From an uncultured Bacteroidales bacterium (lineage in GTDB: Bacteria; Bacteroidota; Bacteroidia; Bacteroidales; F082), in the NCBI GenBank assembly GCA_947303085.1, contig CAMYXP010000003.1, positions 186,001 to 250,000 of the forward strand: a DNA stretch of 64,000 bases. The letters run 5' to 3'. The position numbers and the translations under genes are program-made. The notes under the pieces were generated by a model. The model did no database searches. It was not told the DNA's origin and was given only the letters and a program-made list of their open reading frames with translations. Positions 1 through 7,877 of the stretch are shown in pieces (the stretch's first letter is position 1; each line of letters begins with the position of its first letter).

Positions 1-689
1 CACGTATCGCTTCACGTTTGAAGACCGGTCTGACAGCAGACTGCACCAAGCTTGAAATCGGTATCGTCGAGGAGACAGGCGAGAAGCAGTTCCGCTCAAC
101 ACGTCCTGCATTCGGTGGCAACCTGATGGCAACCATTCTTTGCCCTAACACACGTCCTCAGATGTCGACAGTGCGTCCTGGCGTGATGCAGAAACGCGTT
201 CGCGAGGCTGGCCGCAAAGGCACCATCACAATGTTTGCTCCTAAATTCGATGCAAGCAAATTCAAAGTGAAAGTCATCGAGACCAAGATGAATTGCAAGT
301 GCGCTGACGACATCGCCGATGCCAAGATTTTGGTGTCAGGTGGCCGTGGCGTTCACGACAAGGAAGGTTTCAATAAGCTTCAGGCTTTGGCCGATGTGCT
401 CGGTGGCATGGTGTCATCATCACGTGCCATGGTTGACGCAGGCATCATGGATCACTGCTTCCAGGTCGGTCAGACAGGTAAGACAGTGCGTCCGGCCCTT
501 TACATGGCATGCGGTATCTCCGGCGCCATCCAGCACCTCGCAGGTATGGAAGAGTCAGATTTCATCATCGCCATCAACAAGGACAAATACGCACCTATCT
601 TCTCAGCTGCTGACCTCGGCATCGTTGGCGACCTCCACAAGATTGTCCCAATGCTGACAGAACGTCTGAAGAAAGAAGTGGAAAAATAA
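1..689 (+). CDS. etfA: Electron transfer flavoprotein alpha subunit, C-terminal part (5' end outside window)
   Basis: The reading frame is open from base 3, so the gene begins upstream of the window; about 228 residues are visible. EtfA pairs with EtfB to carry electrons from flavin dehydrogenases such as acyl-CoA dehydrogenase to a quinone oxidoreductase or a bifurcating partner in the cytoplasm. The visible part holds the C-terminal FAD-binding domain: [10 protein letters not shown] near the start, then [20 protein letters not shown] and [12 protein letters not shown], the conserved FAD-contacting run of the family. The TTG at 18 lies inside the domain and is not the true start. A hairpin terminator follows at 722-760. 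EtfB would be expected just upstream but is not visible. Confidence 0.95.
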   Translation, partial: RIASRLKTGLTADCTKLEIGIVEETGEKQFRSTRPAFGGNLMATILCPNTRPQMSTVRPGVMQKRVREAGRKGTITMFAPKFDASKFKVKVIETKMNCKCADDIADAKILVSGGRGVHDKEGFNKLQALADVLGGMVSSSRAMVDAGIMDHCFQVGQTGKTVRPALYMACGISGAIQHLAGMEESDFIIAINKDKYAPIFSAADLGIVGDLHKIVPMLTERLKKEVEK

Positions 690-721
690 TCCTGTAGAGA
701 CGTTTTCTGAAACATCTCAAT

Positions 722-760
722 AAAATTCCCGATGGAAGCGATTCTGTCGGGAATTTTCAT
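722..760 (+). terminator. Terminator after etfA
   Basis: Perfect 11-bp arms AAAATTCCCGA (722-732) and TCGGGAATTTT (747-757) enclose a 14-base loop and run into a T-rich stretch. It lies 33 bases after the etfA stop. The rest of the 690-1006 gap holds AT-rich DNA, a TGTAGAGACG scrap at 693-702 that resembles a dispersed hairpin repeat, and the promoter at 954-984; no gene was seen in it. Confidence 0.75.
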
Positions 761-953
761 TTATTCGAATAATTAATTTGGAATTTGAAGCCAAATATGT
801 TTCTCCATATTCGTTTGAAACGATTTTTGGAGAATATTGTCAATTGTGATGTTGACGGGAATATGGCTGGTTTTCAAGTATAATATCCCTCGTTTTCAAA
901 ATTTAATAACCGCCAATATTAATCAACGATTATTTTTTTTATTTCCATTTTTG

Positions 954-984
954 TTTGATTTCTAAAAAATTATATATAACTTTG
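954..984 (+). promoter_or_regulatory. Bacteroidota-type promoter for the 1007-2975 gene pair
   Basis: TTTG at 954-957 and TAACTTTG at 977-984 are separated by 19 bases, matching the -33/-7 pattern (TTTG, TAnnTTTG) of the Bacteroidota primary sigma factor. The start codon lies 22 bases further on. No Shine-Dalgarno sequence is seen; the leader is AT-rich, as is usual in the phylum. Confidence 0.7.
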
Positions 985-1006
985 CAGTGTTATTAAACTT
1001 ATTAAT

Positions 1007-1780
1007 ATGAAAAGCATAAAATTATTATTCGTGGCATTAATCCTTATCGGTGTAGCTAAGATCGCTACAGCCCAAGATGTTATCGTCAAAAAAGACAATA
1101 CAACGATTTTAAGCAAAGTTGTTGAAATCAACAGCACTGAAATCAAATACAAAAAATGGTCGAACCAAGACGGACCGACCTATGTCATTAATATTAATGA
1201 GGTAAACAGCATTAATTATCAAAATGGCGAGATCGACAAATTTACTGAGCAAACTAAAGAACAGCCTAAACCAGTTAATCAACCGAAACAATCGGTTGCA
1301 AATAACCAGAACAATAATACGGCACCAGTTGTTAGCGGATATATGAGATGTTATGGCAACGGCTTGTCTCTCAATGGCCGCTCATTGTCCGACAGAGAAG
1401 TGCGGGATATTCTTGGTAATGACGGTTATAGCTCATATTCACACGCTCACAGACAAATTAAAACAGGCAAGACATTTACCACTGTTTTCATCGTTTCAAC
1501 AAGTGTGTGCTTTGCATCATATTTTGCTATGATTGCTTTTAATGATCCATATTTCGTCATTCCATTTATAGGTACTTTGGTCGTATCAGATGTTTCATTA
1601 CCACTTATGATTGCCTTTAATGTCGCAGGTAAAACAAAAATGAACAGAATTGCCGACAATTATAATAAACAGCAAAACAATCATTATTCACTTAATGTTT
1701 CACCATCACTGATGAAAGCCAATACCTTCCAAAATCAAAGCAACTACGGAATCGGTTTAACTTTAAGTATGAATTTCTAA
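1007..1780 (+). CDS. Secreted or envelope protein with duplicated N-terminal domain and two membrane segments
   Basis: 257 residues. A signal peptide ends near ATAQ (residue 22). It is followed by a compact domain of about 55 residues (DVIVKKD...STEIKYKKWSNQDGP) that is nearly identical in the next gene. A Q/N-rich linker follows, then a middle region with two hydrophobic stretches around residues 160-210 that may span a membrane, and an aromatic C-terminus (SMNF). The N-terminal domain recurs in many Bacteroidales surface proteins, but I know of no assigned function. The downstream gene starts 10 bases after the stop, so the two are probably co-transcribed from the 954-984 promoter. Confidence 0.8.
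   Translation: MKSIKLLFVALILIGVAKIATAQDVIVKKDNTTILSKVVEINSTEIKYKKWSNQDGPTYVININEVNSINYQNGEIDKFTEQTKEQPKPVNQPKQSVANNQNNNTAPVVSGYMRCYGNGLSLNGRSLSDREVRDILGNDGYSSYSHAHRQIKTGKTFTTVFIVSTSVCFASYFAMIAFNDPYFVIPFIGTLVVSDVSLPLMIAFNVAGKTKMNRIADNYNKQQNNHYSLNVSPSLMKANTFQNQSNYGIGLTLSMNF
1109..1203 (+). repeat. Intergenic-paralog repeat, copy 1 (N-terminal domain)
   Basis: 95 bases that match 1893-1987 at 91 positions by my reading. They code for the same segment of the shared N-terminal domain in two adjacent genes, while the rest of the two genes has diverged beyond recognition. Confidence 0.9.
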
Positions 1781-1790
1781 AAATAAAAAC

Positions 1791-2975
1791 ATGAAAGCAT
1801 TTAGATTTTTACTCTTATCATTGATATTTTTAGGAGTAGCCAAAATAGCTGCAGCCCAGGATGTTATTGTAAAAAAAGACAGCTCGACAATCTTAAGCAA
1901 GGTTGTTGAAATCAACAGCACTGAGATCAAATACAAAAAATGGTCGAACCAGGATGGACCGACCTATGTCATTAATATTAATGAGGTGACAAGTATCAAT
2001 TATGCTAATGGCGAAGTCGACAGATTCGAATCACAGCCTGCTGAAACACCTGTTGAAACTCCTGCCGTCACTGAGGAGCCTCAGCCTCAAGCTGAACCGG
2101 AGCCACAACCTGAGCCTCAACAGCAACCCCAACAGGAAACTGTAGTCGTCGACAATCAGACAACCACAGTGCAACCCGTACAACAGAAATATCAACGCCG
2201 TTTCTCGAGAGAAAGAGTGCAATTCTCACTGAGCTTGGGAACAGCGATGCCTTTAGGCTCTTTCGGAGAATATAGCTCACTGGATTTCTCAGCTCCGTTA
2301 GATGTTTTCAACAACACCGGATTCGGAAATGGTTACGGAGCCGCTAAAATGGGTTACAATGTCAACATGCAACTCCACATTCCTGTGTTTAACAGCAAAA
2401 AGGGTAGCATCCTCGGTATTCTTTTGAAGTTTAATTTCCAATATAATGCCCTTTGTGATAACGAGAAGGAAGACTTCCAGGAATATCTCGACGACTTGTC
2501 ATGGGCTATGAATTATGCATACAACGTGAATGCATATAAGTACAGAGTGACTAAGTTCCCGACTTACACCAACACTGCATTTATGATGGGTATCGATTTC
2601 ACCCATTATTTCGCAAAACCAATAGGAATCTTTGTTGAAACTGACTTCGGCTTGAACATCGCAAGTATTTCAAACTTGGAGATAAACAATGAATACGGCA
2701 ACACCTTTGTCTATTACTATGATTATGTGAACTATTATTCAGATAAGACAAATACCGCCCAATATGACAGCTACTTTACAACCGTGTTTGAAGCCGGCGC
2801 AGGTCTGTTTTTAGTGAATCATATCAGTTTAGGCGTTTACTATACCAGATACTCGCCATTCGATGTTACAGGAACAATGACTACGGAAGGCACATACGGT
2901 CATGATGAGTCACTGATTTATGCAGGCGATATACAAATGTCGAGCTTAAGTTTTAGATTGGGAGTTCATTTCTAA
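1791..2975 (+). CDS. Outer-membrane beta-barrel protein with duplicated N-terminal domain
   Basis: 394 residues. A signal peptide ends near AAAQ. The same 55-residue N-terminal domain as in the preceding gene follows, then a P/E/Q-rich linker (about residues 82-120), then a region of about 250 residues of alternating aromatic and polar strands ending in FRLGVHF. That is the terminal-aromatic signature of an outer-membrane barrel. The layout suggests a periplasmic domain tethered to a barrel in the outer membrane. No enzyme motif is visible. It is probably co-transcribed with the preceding gene. The barrel assignment is inferred from composition and the C-terminal Phe. Confidence 0.8.
   Translation: MKAFRFLLLSLIFLGVAKIAAAQDVIVKKDSSTILSKVVEINSTEIKYKKWSNQDGPTYVININEVTSINYANGEVDRFESQPAETPVETPAVTEEPQPQAEPEPQPEPQQQPQQETVVVDNQTTTVQPVQQKYQRRFSRERVQFSLSLGTAMPLGSFGEYSSLDFSAPLDVFNNTGFGNGYGAAKMGYNVNMQLHIPVFNSKKGSILGILLKFNFQYNALCDNEKEDFQEYLDDLSWAMNYAYNVNAYKYRVTKFPTYTNTAFMMGIDFTHYFAKPIGIFVETDFGLNIASISNLEINNEYGNTFVYYYDYVNYYSDKTNTAQYDSYFTTVFEAGAGLFLVNHISLGVYYTRYSPFDVTGTMTTEGTYGHDESLIYAGDIQMSSLSFRLGVHF
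1893..1987 (+). repeat. Intergenic-paralog repeat, copy 2 (N-terminal domain)
   Basis: Counterpart of 1109-1203. The four differences I count are all single substitutions, mostly at third codon positions, pointing to recent duplication or gene conversion of this domain only. Confidence 0.9.
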
Positions 2976-2988
2976 TATATTGATTTAG

Positions 2989-3894
2989 ATGGAAACAACA
3001 GCGAAAAAGAACTGGCTGAAGATACTTTCTATAATTCTGGGAGTCGTTTTTCTGCTTTCAGGATTCGGAAAGCTGAACGGCGTGGACGCCTTCGAGTCGC
3101 TTATTGAGTCGTATGGCTTCCCGCAGCTGGCATTCATGGCTCCGGCGATAATTATTTTCGAGATATTGCTCGGAATCCTCCTTGTGTTGTGTTTCCGCCT
3201 GAAATTACTGGGACTTGTCTCTGCAATTACATTATTGGTTTTCACAATCTTTTATTCCTACGCATTCATTGTACATGGAATAACAGATTGCGGATGCTTC
3301 GGAAGCAACCCGGTTCTTCAATCCAGTCCGGCGATGTCATACATCAGAAACGCGATAATGATTGGTGTTTCAATAATACTATTAATCTATGGCGACAACA
3401 ACAAAAAACACCTCTCGAAATATGTGTTGTGCCTGATATCGCTGCTGTTGGTGGTCTGCGCCTTCGTCACCGGCAAGTCATTCCGCACACCGTCGATGTT
3501 CGCCAAGCCGCATCCTATGTTCATGAAGCCGCTGTCTGAAACGAGAATCCCTGAATATGTTGAGCTTTCAAGCGATTCGACTTACGTTATTTACGTGTTC
3601 TCCTACGACTGCACAAGCTGTTGGAACAACATGGCGAATTTCATGAACTACGACAAAGACAGCATCGCCGACCGCTCAATAGGTTTCTGCGTAGGAGGGA
3701 AGGGGAAGAAGACTTTCATGAATTATTTTAAACCCGAGTTTACGATTTATGAAATCGACGAAAGCTTCTCCGATAATGTTAAGATTGTCCCGACATTCCT
3801 CTATATCCAAGACGGTATAGTACACGATATCATTCAAGGACAAGTGATAAATTCAAGACTTTTTAGAGATATTTATATAAACAACAACAATTAA
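2989..3894 (+). CDS. DoxX/MauE-type membrane protein with C-terminal thioredoxin-like domain
   Basis: 301 residues. The N-terminal 135 residues form four hydrophobic helices with the family hallmark SGFGKLNG near residue 24 and a CGCFG pair (Cys101, Cys103) after the third helix. This matches the MauE/DoxX fold, whose members pass electrons or handle disulfides across the membrane. A fifth helix (about 145-160) leads to an outward-facing domain of about 120 residues with a thioredoxin-type CTSC motif (Cys208, Cys211). I infer a membrane thiol-disulfide relay. It starts 13 bases after the beta-barrel gene, and the gene 22 bases downstream encodes a secreted peptide with nine cysteines, a plausible client. 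Confidence 0.8.
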   Translation: METTAKKNWLKILSIILGVVFLLSGFGKLNGVDAFESLIESYGFPQLAFMAPAIIIFEILLGILLVLCFRLKLLGLVSAITLLVFTIFYSYAFIVHGITDCGCFGSNPVLQSSPAMSYIRNAIMIGVSIILLIYGDNNKKHLSKYVLCLISLLLVVCAFVTGKSFRTPSMFAKPHPMFMKPLSETRIPEYVELSSDSTYVIYVFSYDCTSCWNNMANFMNYDKDSIADRSIGFCVGGKGKKTFMNYFKPEFTIYEIDESFSDNVKIVPTFLYIQDGIVHDIIQGQVINSRLFRDIYINNNN

Positions 3895-3916
3895 TAACCA
3901 ATAAAATATTTAAAAA

Positions 3917-4162
3917 ATGAAAAAAGCAACTAGAAGAACAATCTTAACTCTTGCTGTTATTCTGTTTTCAGCTCTAGCTTATGTTTCATGTGTAAAAACA
4001 GAAGTCGAACCTAAATGCAGCAGCGACAAGCCATACTATTGCGAAAGCGCAAAGGCTTGTTGCAAGTACAGATATCATGATGGACACGGAACATGCTGGG
4101 AGACAATGGAAGGTTGCCGCTCGACAGGCTATCCGTGCACAGTGTGCCATCTGCAAGATTAA
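3917..4162 (+). CDS. Small cysteine-rich secreted peptide, possible lipoprotein
   Basis: 81 residues. A positively charged hydrophobic leader (residues 1-24) ends at YVSC, so Cys25 may be lipidated, although Tyr at -3 is a poor lipobox. The mature part has eight more cysteines (34, 42, 48, 49, 60, 67, 74, 77) in a spacing of C-x7-C-x5-CC-x10-C-x6-C-x6-C-x2-C, an even number suited to four disulfides. I do not recognise the family. It resembles, in size and context only, other Bacteroidota small secreted peptides encoded beside thioredoxin-fold proteins. The preceding gene for a membrane thioredoxin protein suggests that its disulfides matter. Confidence 0.7.
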   Translation: MKKATRRTILTLAVILFSALAYVSCVKTEVEPKCSSDKPYYCESAKACCKYRYHDGHGTCWETMEGCRSTGYPCTVCHLQD

Positions 4163-4202
4163 AAAAAATCTACATTTTTCGTCAACTTTTAAAAAAAAGT
4201 TG

Positions 4203-4316
4203 TATTTTTGCATCGGGTAAGTCTTATACGACCAGCTCCTGTCGAACTCCCCCAGGGCCGGAAGGCAGCAAGGGTAGATGGTTGAGCGGTGCGATATAAG
4301 TAGCTTACCTTTTTTT
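4203..4316 (+). ncRNA. ffs: Small signal recognition particle RNA (4.5S-type), with its -7 box and terminator
   Basis: The core from about 4239 to 4276 carries the conserved SRP hairpin: GTCGAACTCCCCCAGG, the GGAA tetraloop in GCCGGAAGGC, then AGCAAGGGTAG. The outer stem pairs GGTAAG (4216-4221) with CTTACC (4304-4309) and CTTATA with TATAAG. A run of seven T at 4310-4316 follows, giving a simple terminator. TATTTTTG at 4203-4210 fits the phylum's -7 promoter box, with transcription from about 4211-4216. The RNA binds Ffh and targets nascent membrane proteins to the translocon. Confidence 0.95.
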
Positions 4317-4323
4317 GTATGAA

Positions 4324-4791
4324 ATGATTTTTAACCCGACATATACAGGCAAACAATATTGGTCGACAATCATTATCGCTGGATTGTTGCTAAGTGTTTT
4401 ATTATCAGTCGCTTACGTGATTTTCTACGAGCGCCTTTATGTCGAATATTCTTACCTGTTTTCAATAATTTACCTCATTCCGTTCGTAGTCCAAAGCATC
4501 ACTCTGGCATTCTTCAAAAACAAATTCGTGTGGAGCGAGTTCTCCTACCGACAGGCGTTTTTGATGAGTTTCATGACTGGCATTTTCGGCGCCTTAGTCT
4601 TCAGCGGCGTAATTTATCTGCTTTATGCCTACTTTGGAATGGAAAGCAGGATGGGACTTTATCAAAACGGCCGCATGATGCGCGAGCTTTTCTCGCCAAA
4701 AGCCACCGCCGTGTCACTGTTGATAATAAATGTCATTTTATCGCTGGTTTATTCACTGATTATTAGTATCTTTGCACGTAAAAAAGATTAA
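4324..4791 (+). CDS. DUF4199 family membrane protein
   Basis: 155 residues from the ATG at 4324; an in-frame TTG at 4315 lies inside the SRP RNA terminator and is less likely. Four hydrophobic helices fit the DUF4199 family of Bacteroidota inner-membrane proteins, whose function is unknown. The next gene, a GT2 glycosyltransferase, starts one base after its stop, a pairing seen elsewhere in the phylum, so it may assist a lipid-linked sugar transfer. Its start lies only 8 bases beyond the SRP RNA T-tract and no separate promoter is visible, so read-through from the SRP RNA may drive it. Confidence 0.8.
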   Translation: MIFNPTYTGKQYWSTIIIAGLLLSVLLSVAYVIFYERLYVEYSYLFSIIYLIPFVVQSITLAFFKNKFVWSEFSYRQAFLMSFMTGIFGALVFSGVIYLLYAYFGMESRMGLYQNGRMMRELFSPKATAVSLLIINVILSLVYSLIISIFARKKD

Positions 4792-4792
4792 A

Positions 4793-5728
4793 ATGGATAT
4801 ATCTGTCATCATACCTTTGCTCAATGAAGAGGAATCATTGCCTGAACTCGAGGCCTGGATTCGTCGTGTCATGACCGAAAACAACTATTCTTACGAGATC
4901 GTGTTTGTCGACGACGGCAGCACTGACGGCTCTTGGCATTGCATCCAGCAGCTGAAGGAAAACAACCCGAACATCAAAGGTATCCGCTTCCGCCGCAACT
5001 ACGGTAAGTCGGCCGCTCTTAACGAAGGCTTCAAAATCGTTGAAGGCGACGTGGTCATCACCATGGATGCCGACCTTCAGGACAGTCCCGACGAGATTCC
5101 GGAGCTTTACAACATGATTGAGAAAGACGGCTATGACCTCGTAAGTGGCTGGAAGAAAGTGCGTTACGACTCAAAGATGGCGAAAAACATCCCATCGAAG
5201 TTCTACAACTGGTCGACACGCCGCATGACAGGTATCAAACTCCACGACTTTAACTGCGGACTCAAGGCTTACCGCAACGAAGTAGTGAAAAGCATCGAAA
5301 TCTACGGCGAGATGCACCGTTACATCCCGGTCATCGCCAAAGCCGCCGGATTCACACACATAGGGGAGAAGGTGGTTCATCACCAGAAGCGCAAATACGG
5401 CACCTCGAAGTTCGGAATGAGCCGTTTCGTGAGAGGTTACCTCGATTTGCTCACCATCTCGTTCATCTCGAAGTTCGGCAAACGCCCGATGCACCTCTTC
5501 GGTGGACTCGGCAGCCTGATGTTCCTCGCCGGTTTCATCATCGGATTGATTCTGGTAGTGAAGAAATTCGCCTTCCACGCCTACGGAATGGCAAACCGTC
5601 CGTTGTTCTACCTGGCGCTTGTGTGCATAATTGTTGGCGTACAGCTGTTTATGACAGGATTCCTTGCGGAACTTGTCCAGTCGTCGTCATCAAAACAGAA
5701 AATCTACGGAATCGCTGAACGTATATAA
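4793..5728 (+). CDS. Family 2 glycosyltransferase, DPM1/GtrB type, membrane-anchored
   Basis: 311 residues from the ATG at 4793; a TTG at 4772 falls within the upstream gene. The GT-A domain shows SVIIPLLNEE, the nucleotide-binding VDDGSTDGS, MDADLQDSP (the metal-binding DxD) and DFNCGLKAYR. Two C-terminal hydrophobic helices (about residues 230-300) anchor it in the inner membrane. Enzymes of this type move a sugar from a nucleotide donor to polyprenyl phosphate at the cytoplasmic face. The donor cannot be told from sequence. It forms an operon with the DUF4199 gene, and a palindromic repeat begins on the base after its stop. Confidence 0.9.
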   Translation: MDISVIIPLLNEEESLPELEAWIRRVMTENNYSYEIVFVDDGSTDGSWHCIQQLKENNPNIKGIRFRRNYGKSAALNEGFKIVEGDVVITMDADLQDSPDEIPELYNMIEKDGYDLVSGWKKVRYDSKMAKNIPSKFYNWSTRRMTGIKLHDFNCGLKAYRNEVVKSIEIYGEMHRYIPVIAKAAGFTHIGEKVVHHQKRKYGTSKFGMSRFVRGYLDLLTISFISKFGKRPMHLFGGLGSLMFLAGFIIGLILVVKKFAFHAYGMANRPLFYLALVCIIVGVQLFMTGFLAELVQSSSSKQKIYGIAERI

Positions 5729-5808
5729 CGTCATTTCGACTGAAGCGAAACGGAGAAATCTCATATTATTAACAGTTGGAGATTTCTCGACTACGCTCGA
5801 AATGACGG
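5729..5808. repeat. Dispersed palindromic repeat, full two-armed copy (intergenic)
   Basis: Arm 1 (5729-5762) begins CGTCATTTCGA and ends GGAGAAATCTC. Arm 2 (5778-5808) begins GGAGATTTCTCGA and ends TCGAAATGACGG. The two are near reverse complements around a 15-base AT-rich loop. The element fills almost the whole gap between two convergent genes and may also serve as their terminator. Related copies lie at 38397-38443, 40611-40707, 45478-45505, 46381-46420 and 57291-57328. Confidence 0.9.
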
Positions 5809-5814
5809 TGTGAT

Positions 5815-6225
5815 TCAGTATCTGTCATAAGGATCATCATAAGGCTCGTCAAAGCCTTCTTCATCGAAATATTCTTCCTCGTCTTCACCGAAAATGTCAT
5901 CCTCATCCTCGGCAAACATGTTTTCGCCTTCTTCCCAGTCGAAATCCTCTTCAAGTTTGCTCTCATCAAACTCGTCGATGTCGTTCATGTCGTTCATGAA
6001 GTCGCGCAATTCCTCGTCACTCATCTCATCGAGGTTGGCTGTCAACAACTTATTGTCGCGTGACGATGCCCTCAGCTCCTTCAAAACATCAGGCGCAATG
6101 TAGAAATCATCGATGTTTTCCTGGCAATATTTGATGTATTTAGGGTCTTTTTCAAATACTTCCGCTAATGTTTCACCCTCATATTTTCCAAAAGTGAAAA
6201 TAGAATCAATGTCGTAAAATTTCAT
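5815..6225 (-). CDS. ExoX C-terminal-like domain protein with acidic tail
   Basis: 136 residues. The N-terminal 50 residues contain FTFGKYEGETLAEV and YIKYCQENIDDF, matching the small domain found at the C-terminus of exonuclease-X-like proteins, here without any nuclease domain. The rest is strongly acidic (runs of D and E from about residue 75), ending YDDPYDRY. No catalytic residues are visible. The acidic half may be disordered or mimic nucleic acid; that is inference. It is convergent with the glycosyltransferase gene, with a palindromic repeat between them. Confidence 0.7.
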   Translation of the reverse strand: MKFYDIDSIFTFGKYEGETLAEVFEKDPKYIKYCQENIDDFYIAPDVLKELRASSRDNKLLTANLDEMSDEELRDFMNDMNDIDEFDESKLEEDFDWEEGENMFAEDEDDIFGEDEEEYFDEEGFDEPYDDPYDRY

Positions 6226-6287
6226 ATCTTAATAAATTTTTGATTTACAAAAGTATTAAATTTTCTTAACACAAGCAAGAAAAATAA

Positions 6288-6656
6288 CTATTTTTTAAAA
6301 ATAAAGTAAACAGCGAGTATAAGAAATCCGAATCCAATGAGATGATTCCAGTTAAACTCACCCATTTTGAATACTTTGATACTGATAATCATGAAGATAA
6401 TCAAGCTAACAGCTTCTTGAATAACCTTAAGTTGCACCAAGGTAAATGGTCCGCCGTTAACAATCGAGCCCATTCTGTTGGCAGGAATCATGAACGAATA
6501 CTCAAAAAAAGCCACGCCCCAACTTGCTAAAATGACAAGAATCAAGGGCCAGTCTTTCATAACACCCATTTCGCTAAGCTTAATATTGCCATACCATGCG
6601 AATGTCATGAAGACATTGGAAACCATGAGCATCAAAATAGTGTAAAGTCCCTTCAT
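6288..6656 (-). CDS. DUF486 (DMT-type) small membrane protein
   Basis: 122 residues with four hydrophobic helices. NVFMTFAWYG near the N-terminus and FFEYSFMIPANRMG in the middle are the hallmarks of DUF486, a small branch of the drug/metabolite transporter fold related to SMR-type exporters. The substrate is unknown. It is transcribed away from gmhA, with 61 bases of AT-rich DNA between the two starts. Confidence 0.85.
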   Translation of the reverse strand: MKGLYTILMLMVSNVFMTFAWYGNIKLSEMGVMKDWPLILVILASWGVAFFEYSFMIPANRMGSIVNGGPFTLVQLKVIQEAVSLIIFMIISIKVFKMGEFNWNHLIGFGFLILAVYFIFKK

Positions 6657-6717
6657 TTTTCAAAATTTGCCGCAAAATTCGGAATTTTTTATTTATCTTT
6701 GCAAAAATATTTAAAAA

Positions 6718-7293
6718 ATGATTTCCATTGAAAATATCATAAAAGATTCAATTGATGTTAAGCAATTGATTCTCAAAGATAAAAAACTGGTCAAAAGAAT
6801 CAATGACGCTGCTTCGGTTTGCATTGAATCGCTGAAAAACGGCGGGAAGATTCATTTTTGCGGCAATGGCGGCAGCGCTTCCGACGCACAACATCTCGCG
6901 GCGGAGCTGAGCGGCCGTTTCTATTACGACCGTCCGCCGCTCAATGCTGAGGCTTTACACGTGAATACCAGCTATCTGACAGCCGTCGCCAACGATTATT
7001 CCTACGATATGGTTTATGCCCGCATGCTTCAGGCTTCGGCAAAGAAAGGCGACGTTTTTGTTGCAATCAGCACGTCGGGAAACTCAGCTAACATATTGAA
7101 AGCCATTGAGGTTGCTAAAGCAATTGGTGTTAAAACCATTGGAATGACAGGGGAGACCGGCGGCAAAATGGCCGACGTATGCGATATTATGCTCAATGTG
7201 CCAAGCAAATGCACGCCTCGTATTCAGGAATCTCACATTATGATTGGTCATATCATCTGCGAGATTATCGAAGCCACTATTTTCCCTAGATAA
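6718..7293 (+). CDS. gmhA: Phosphoheptose isomerase GmhA
   Basis: 191 residues. It converts sedoheptulose 7-phosphate to D-glycero-D-manno-heptose 7-phosphate, the first step of ADP-heptose synthesis for LPS core. The SIS fold is shown by FCGNGGSASDAQHLAAELSG, STSGNSANIL and IGMTGETGG, with the active-site QESHIMIGH near the C-terminus. Length is normal. TATCTTTG at 6694-6701 is a good -7 box 16 bases before the ATG; the -33 match is poor. The next gene, a GmhB-like phosphatase, starts one base after the stop, so the two form an operon for successive heptose steps. Confidence 0.95.
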   Translation: MISIENIIKDSIDVKQLILKDKKLVKRINDAASVCIESLKNGGKIHFCGNGGSASDAQHLAAELSGRFYYDRPPLNAEALHVNTSYLTAVANDYSYDMVYARMLQASAKKGDVFVAISTSGNSANILKAIEVAKAIGVKTIGMTGETGGKMADVCDIMLNVPSKCTPRIQESHIMIGHIICEIIEATIFPR

Positions 7294-7294
7294 T

Positions 7295-7834
7295 ATGGAT
7301 TGGAGAGGCAAAATCGACAAAACTTGGACATTGTTCCTCGACCGCGACGGCGTCATCAACGTGCGTCTCATCGACGATTATGTCAAGAATATCAACGAGT
7401 TCAAGTTTTTGCCAGGTGTTTTAGAAGCATTTAAGATATTTGCTGAGAAATTTGGTCGTATCATCATTATAACCAACCAGCAGGGCGTCGGAAAAGGCCT
7501 GATGACACTCCAAGACGTCGATGCAGTTCACGATTTCATGCTTAAAGCTATTGAAAGTCAGAAGGGTAGGGTCGACAAGATTTATATTTGCCCGCAACTG
7601 AAGTCAGATCCGAACAATTTCCGCAAGCCGAGTCCTAAAATGGCTTACATGGCGCAACACGATTTCCCTGACATCGACCTTGAGAAATCCATCATGATAG
7701 GTGATTCTAACTCCGATATCGAGTTCGGCCGTAATGCTGGAATGTATACTATATTAATAGGTGACGAGCCTGTAAAAACAGGTCCGCACGATAAACTCAA
7801 ATCGCTTTCAGAGTTCGCTAAAATATTAAAGTAA
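7295..7834 (+). CDS. GmhB-like HAD phosphatase (heptose 1,7-bisphosphate 7-phosphatase)
   Basis: 179 residues from the ATG at 7295; earlier in-frame starts lie within gmhA. HAD motif I is FLDRDGVIN, motif II is ITNQQGVGKG, and the motif IV region reads IGDSNSDIEFG. The usual GmhB zinc-binding cysteines are mostly absent: only one CPQ is seen, so the metal site is probably degenerate. The role is inferred from HAD type, length and linkage to gmhA. A related histidinol-phosphatase-like role is the alternative. Confidence 0.8.
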   Translation: MDWRGKIDKTWTLFLDRDGVINVRLIDDYVKNINEFKFLPGVLEAFKIFAEKFGRIIIITNQQGVGKGLMTLQDVDAVHDFMLKAIESQKGRVDKIYICPQLKSDPNNFRKPSPKMAYMAQHDFPDIDLEKSIMIGDSNSDIEFGRNAGMYTILIGDEPVKTGPHDKLKSLSEFAKILK

Positions 7835-7877
7835 TACTTTATATAAAATAGTTTAATTTATTTATAACCAATAATAT

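Noticed and set aside
7244-7294. Longer GmhB-like protein starting inside gmhA
   Set aside because: The extra 17 residues do not match the family, and an ATG lies one base after the gmhA stop.
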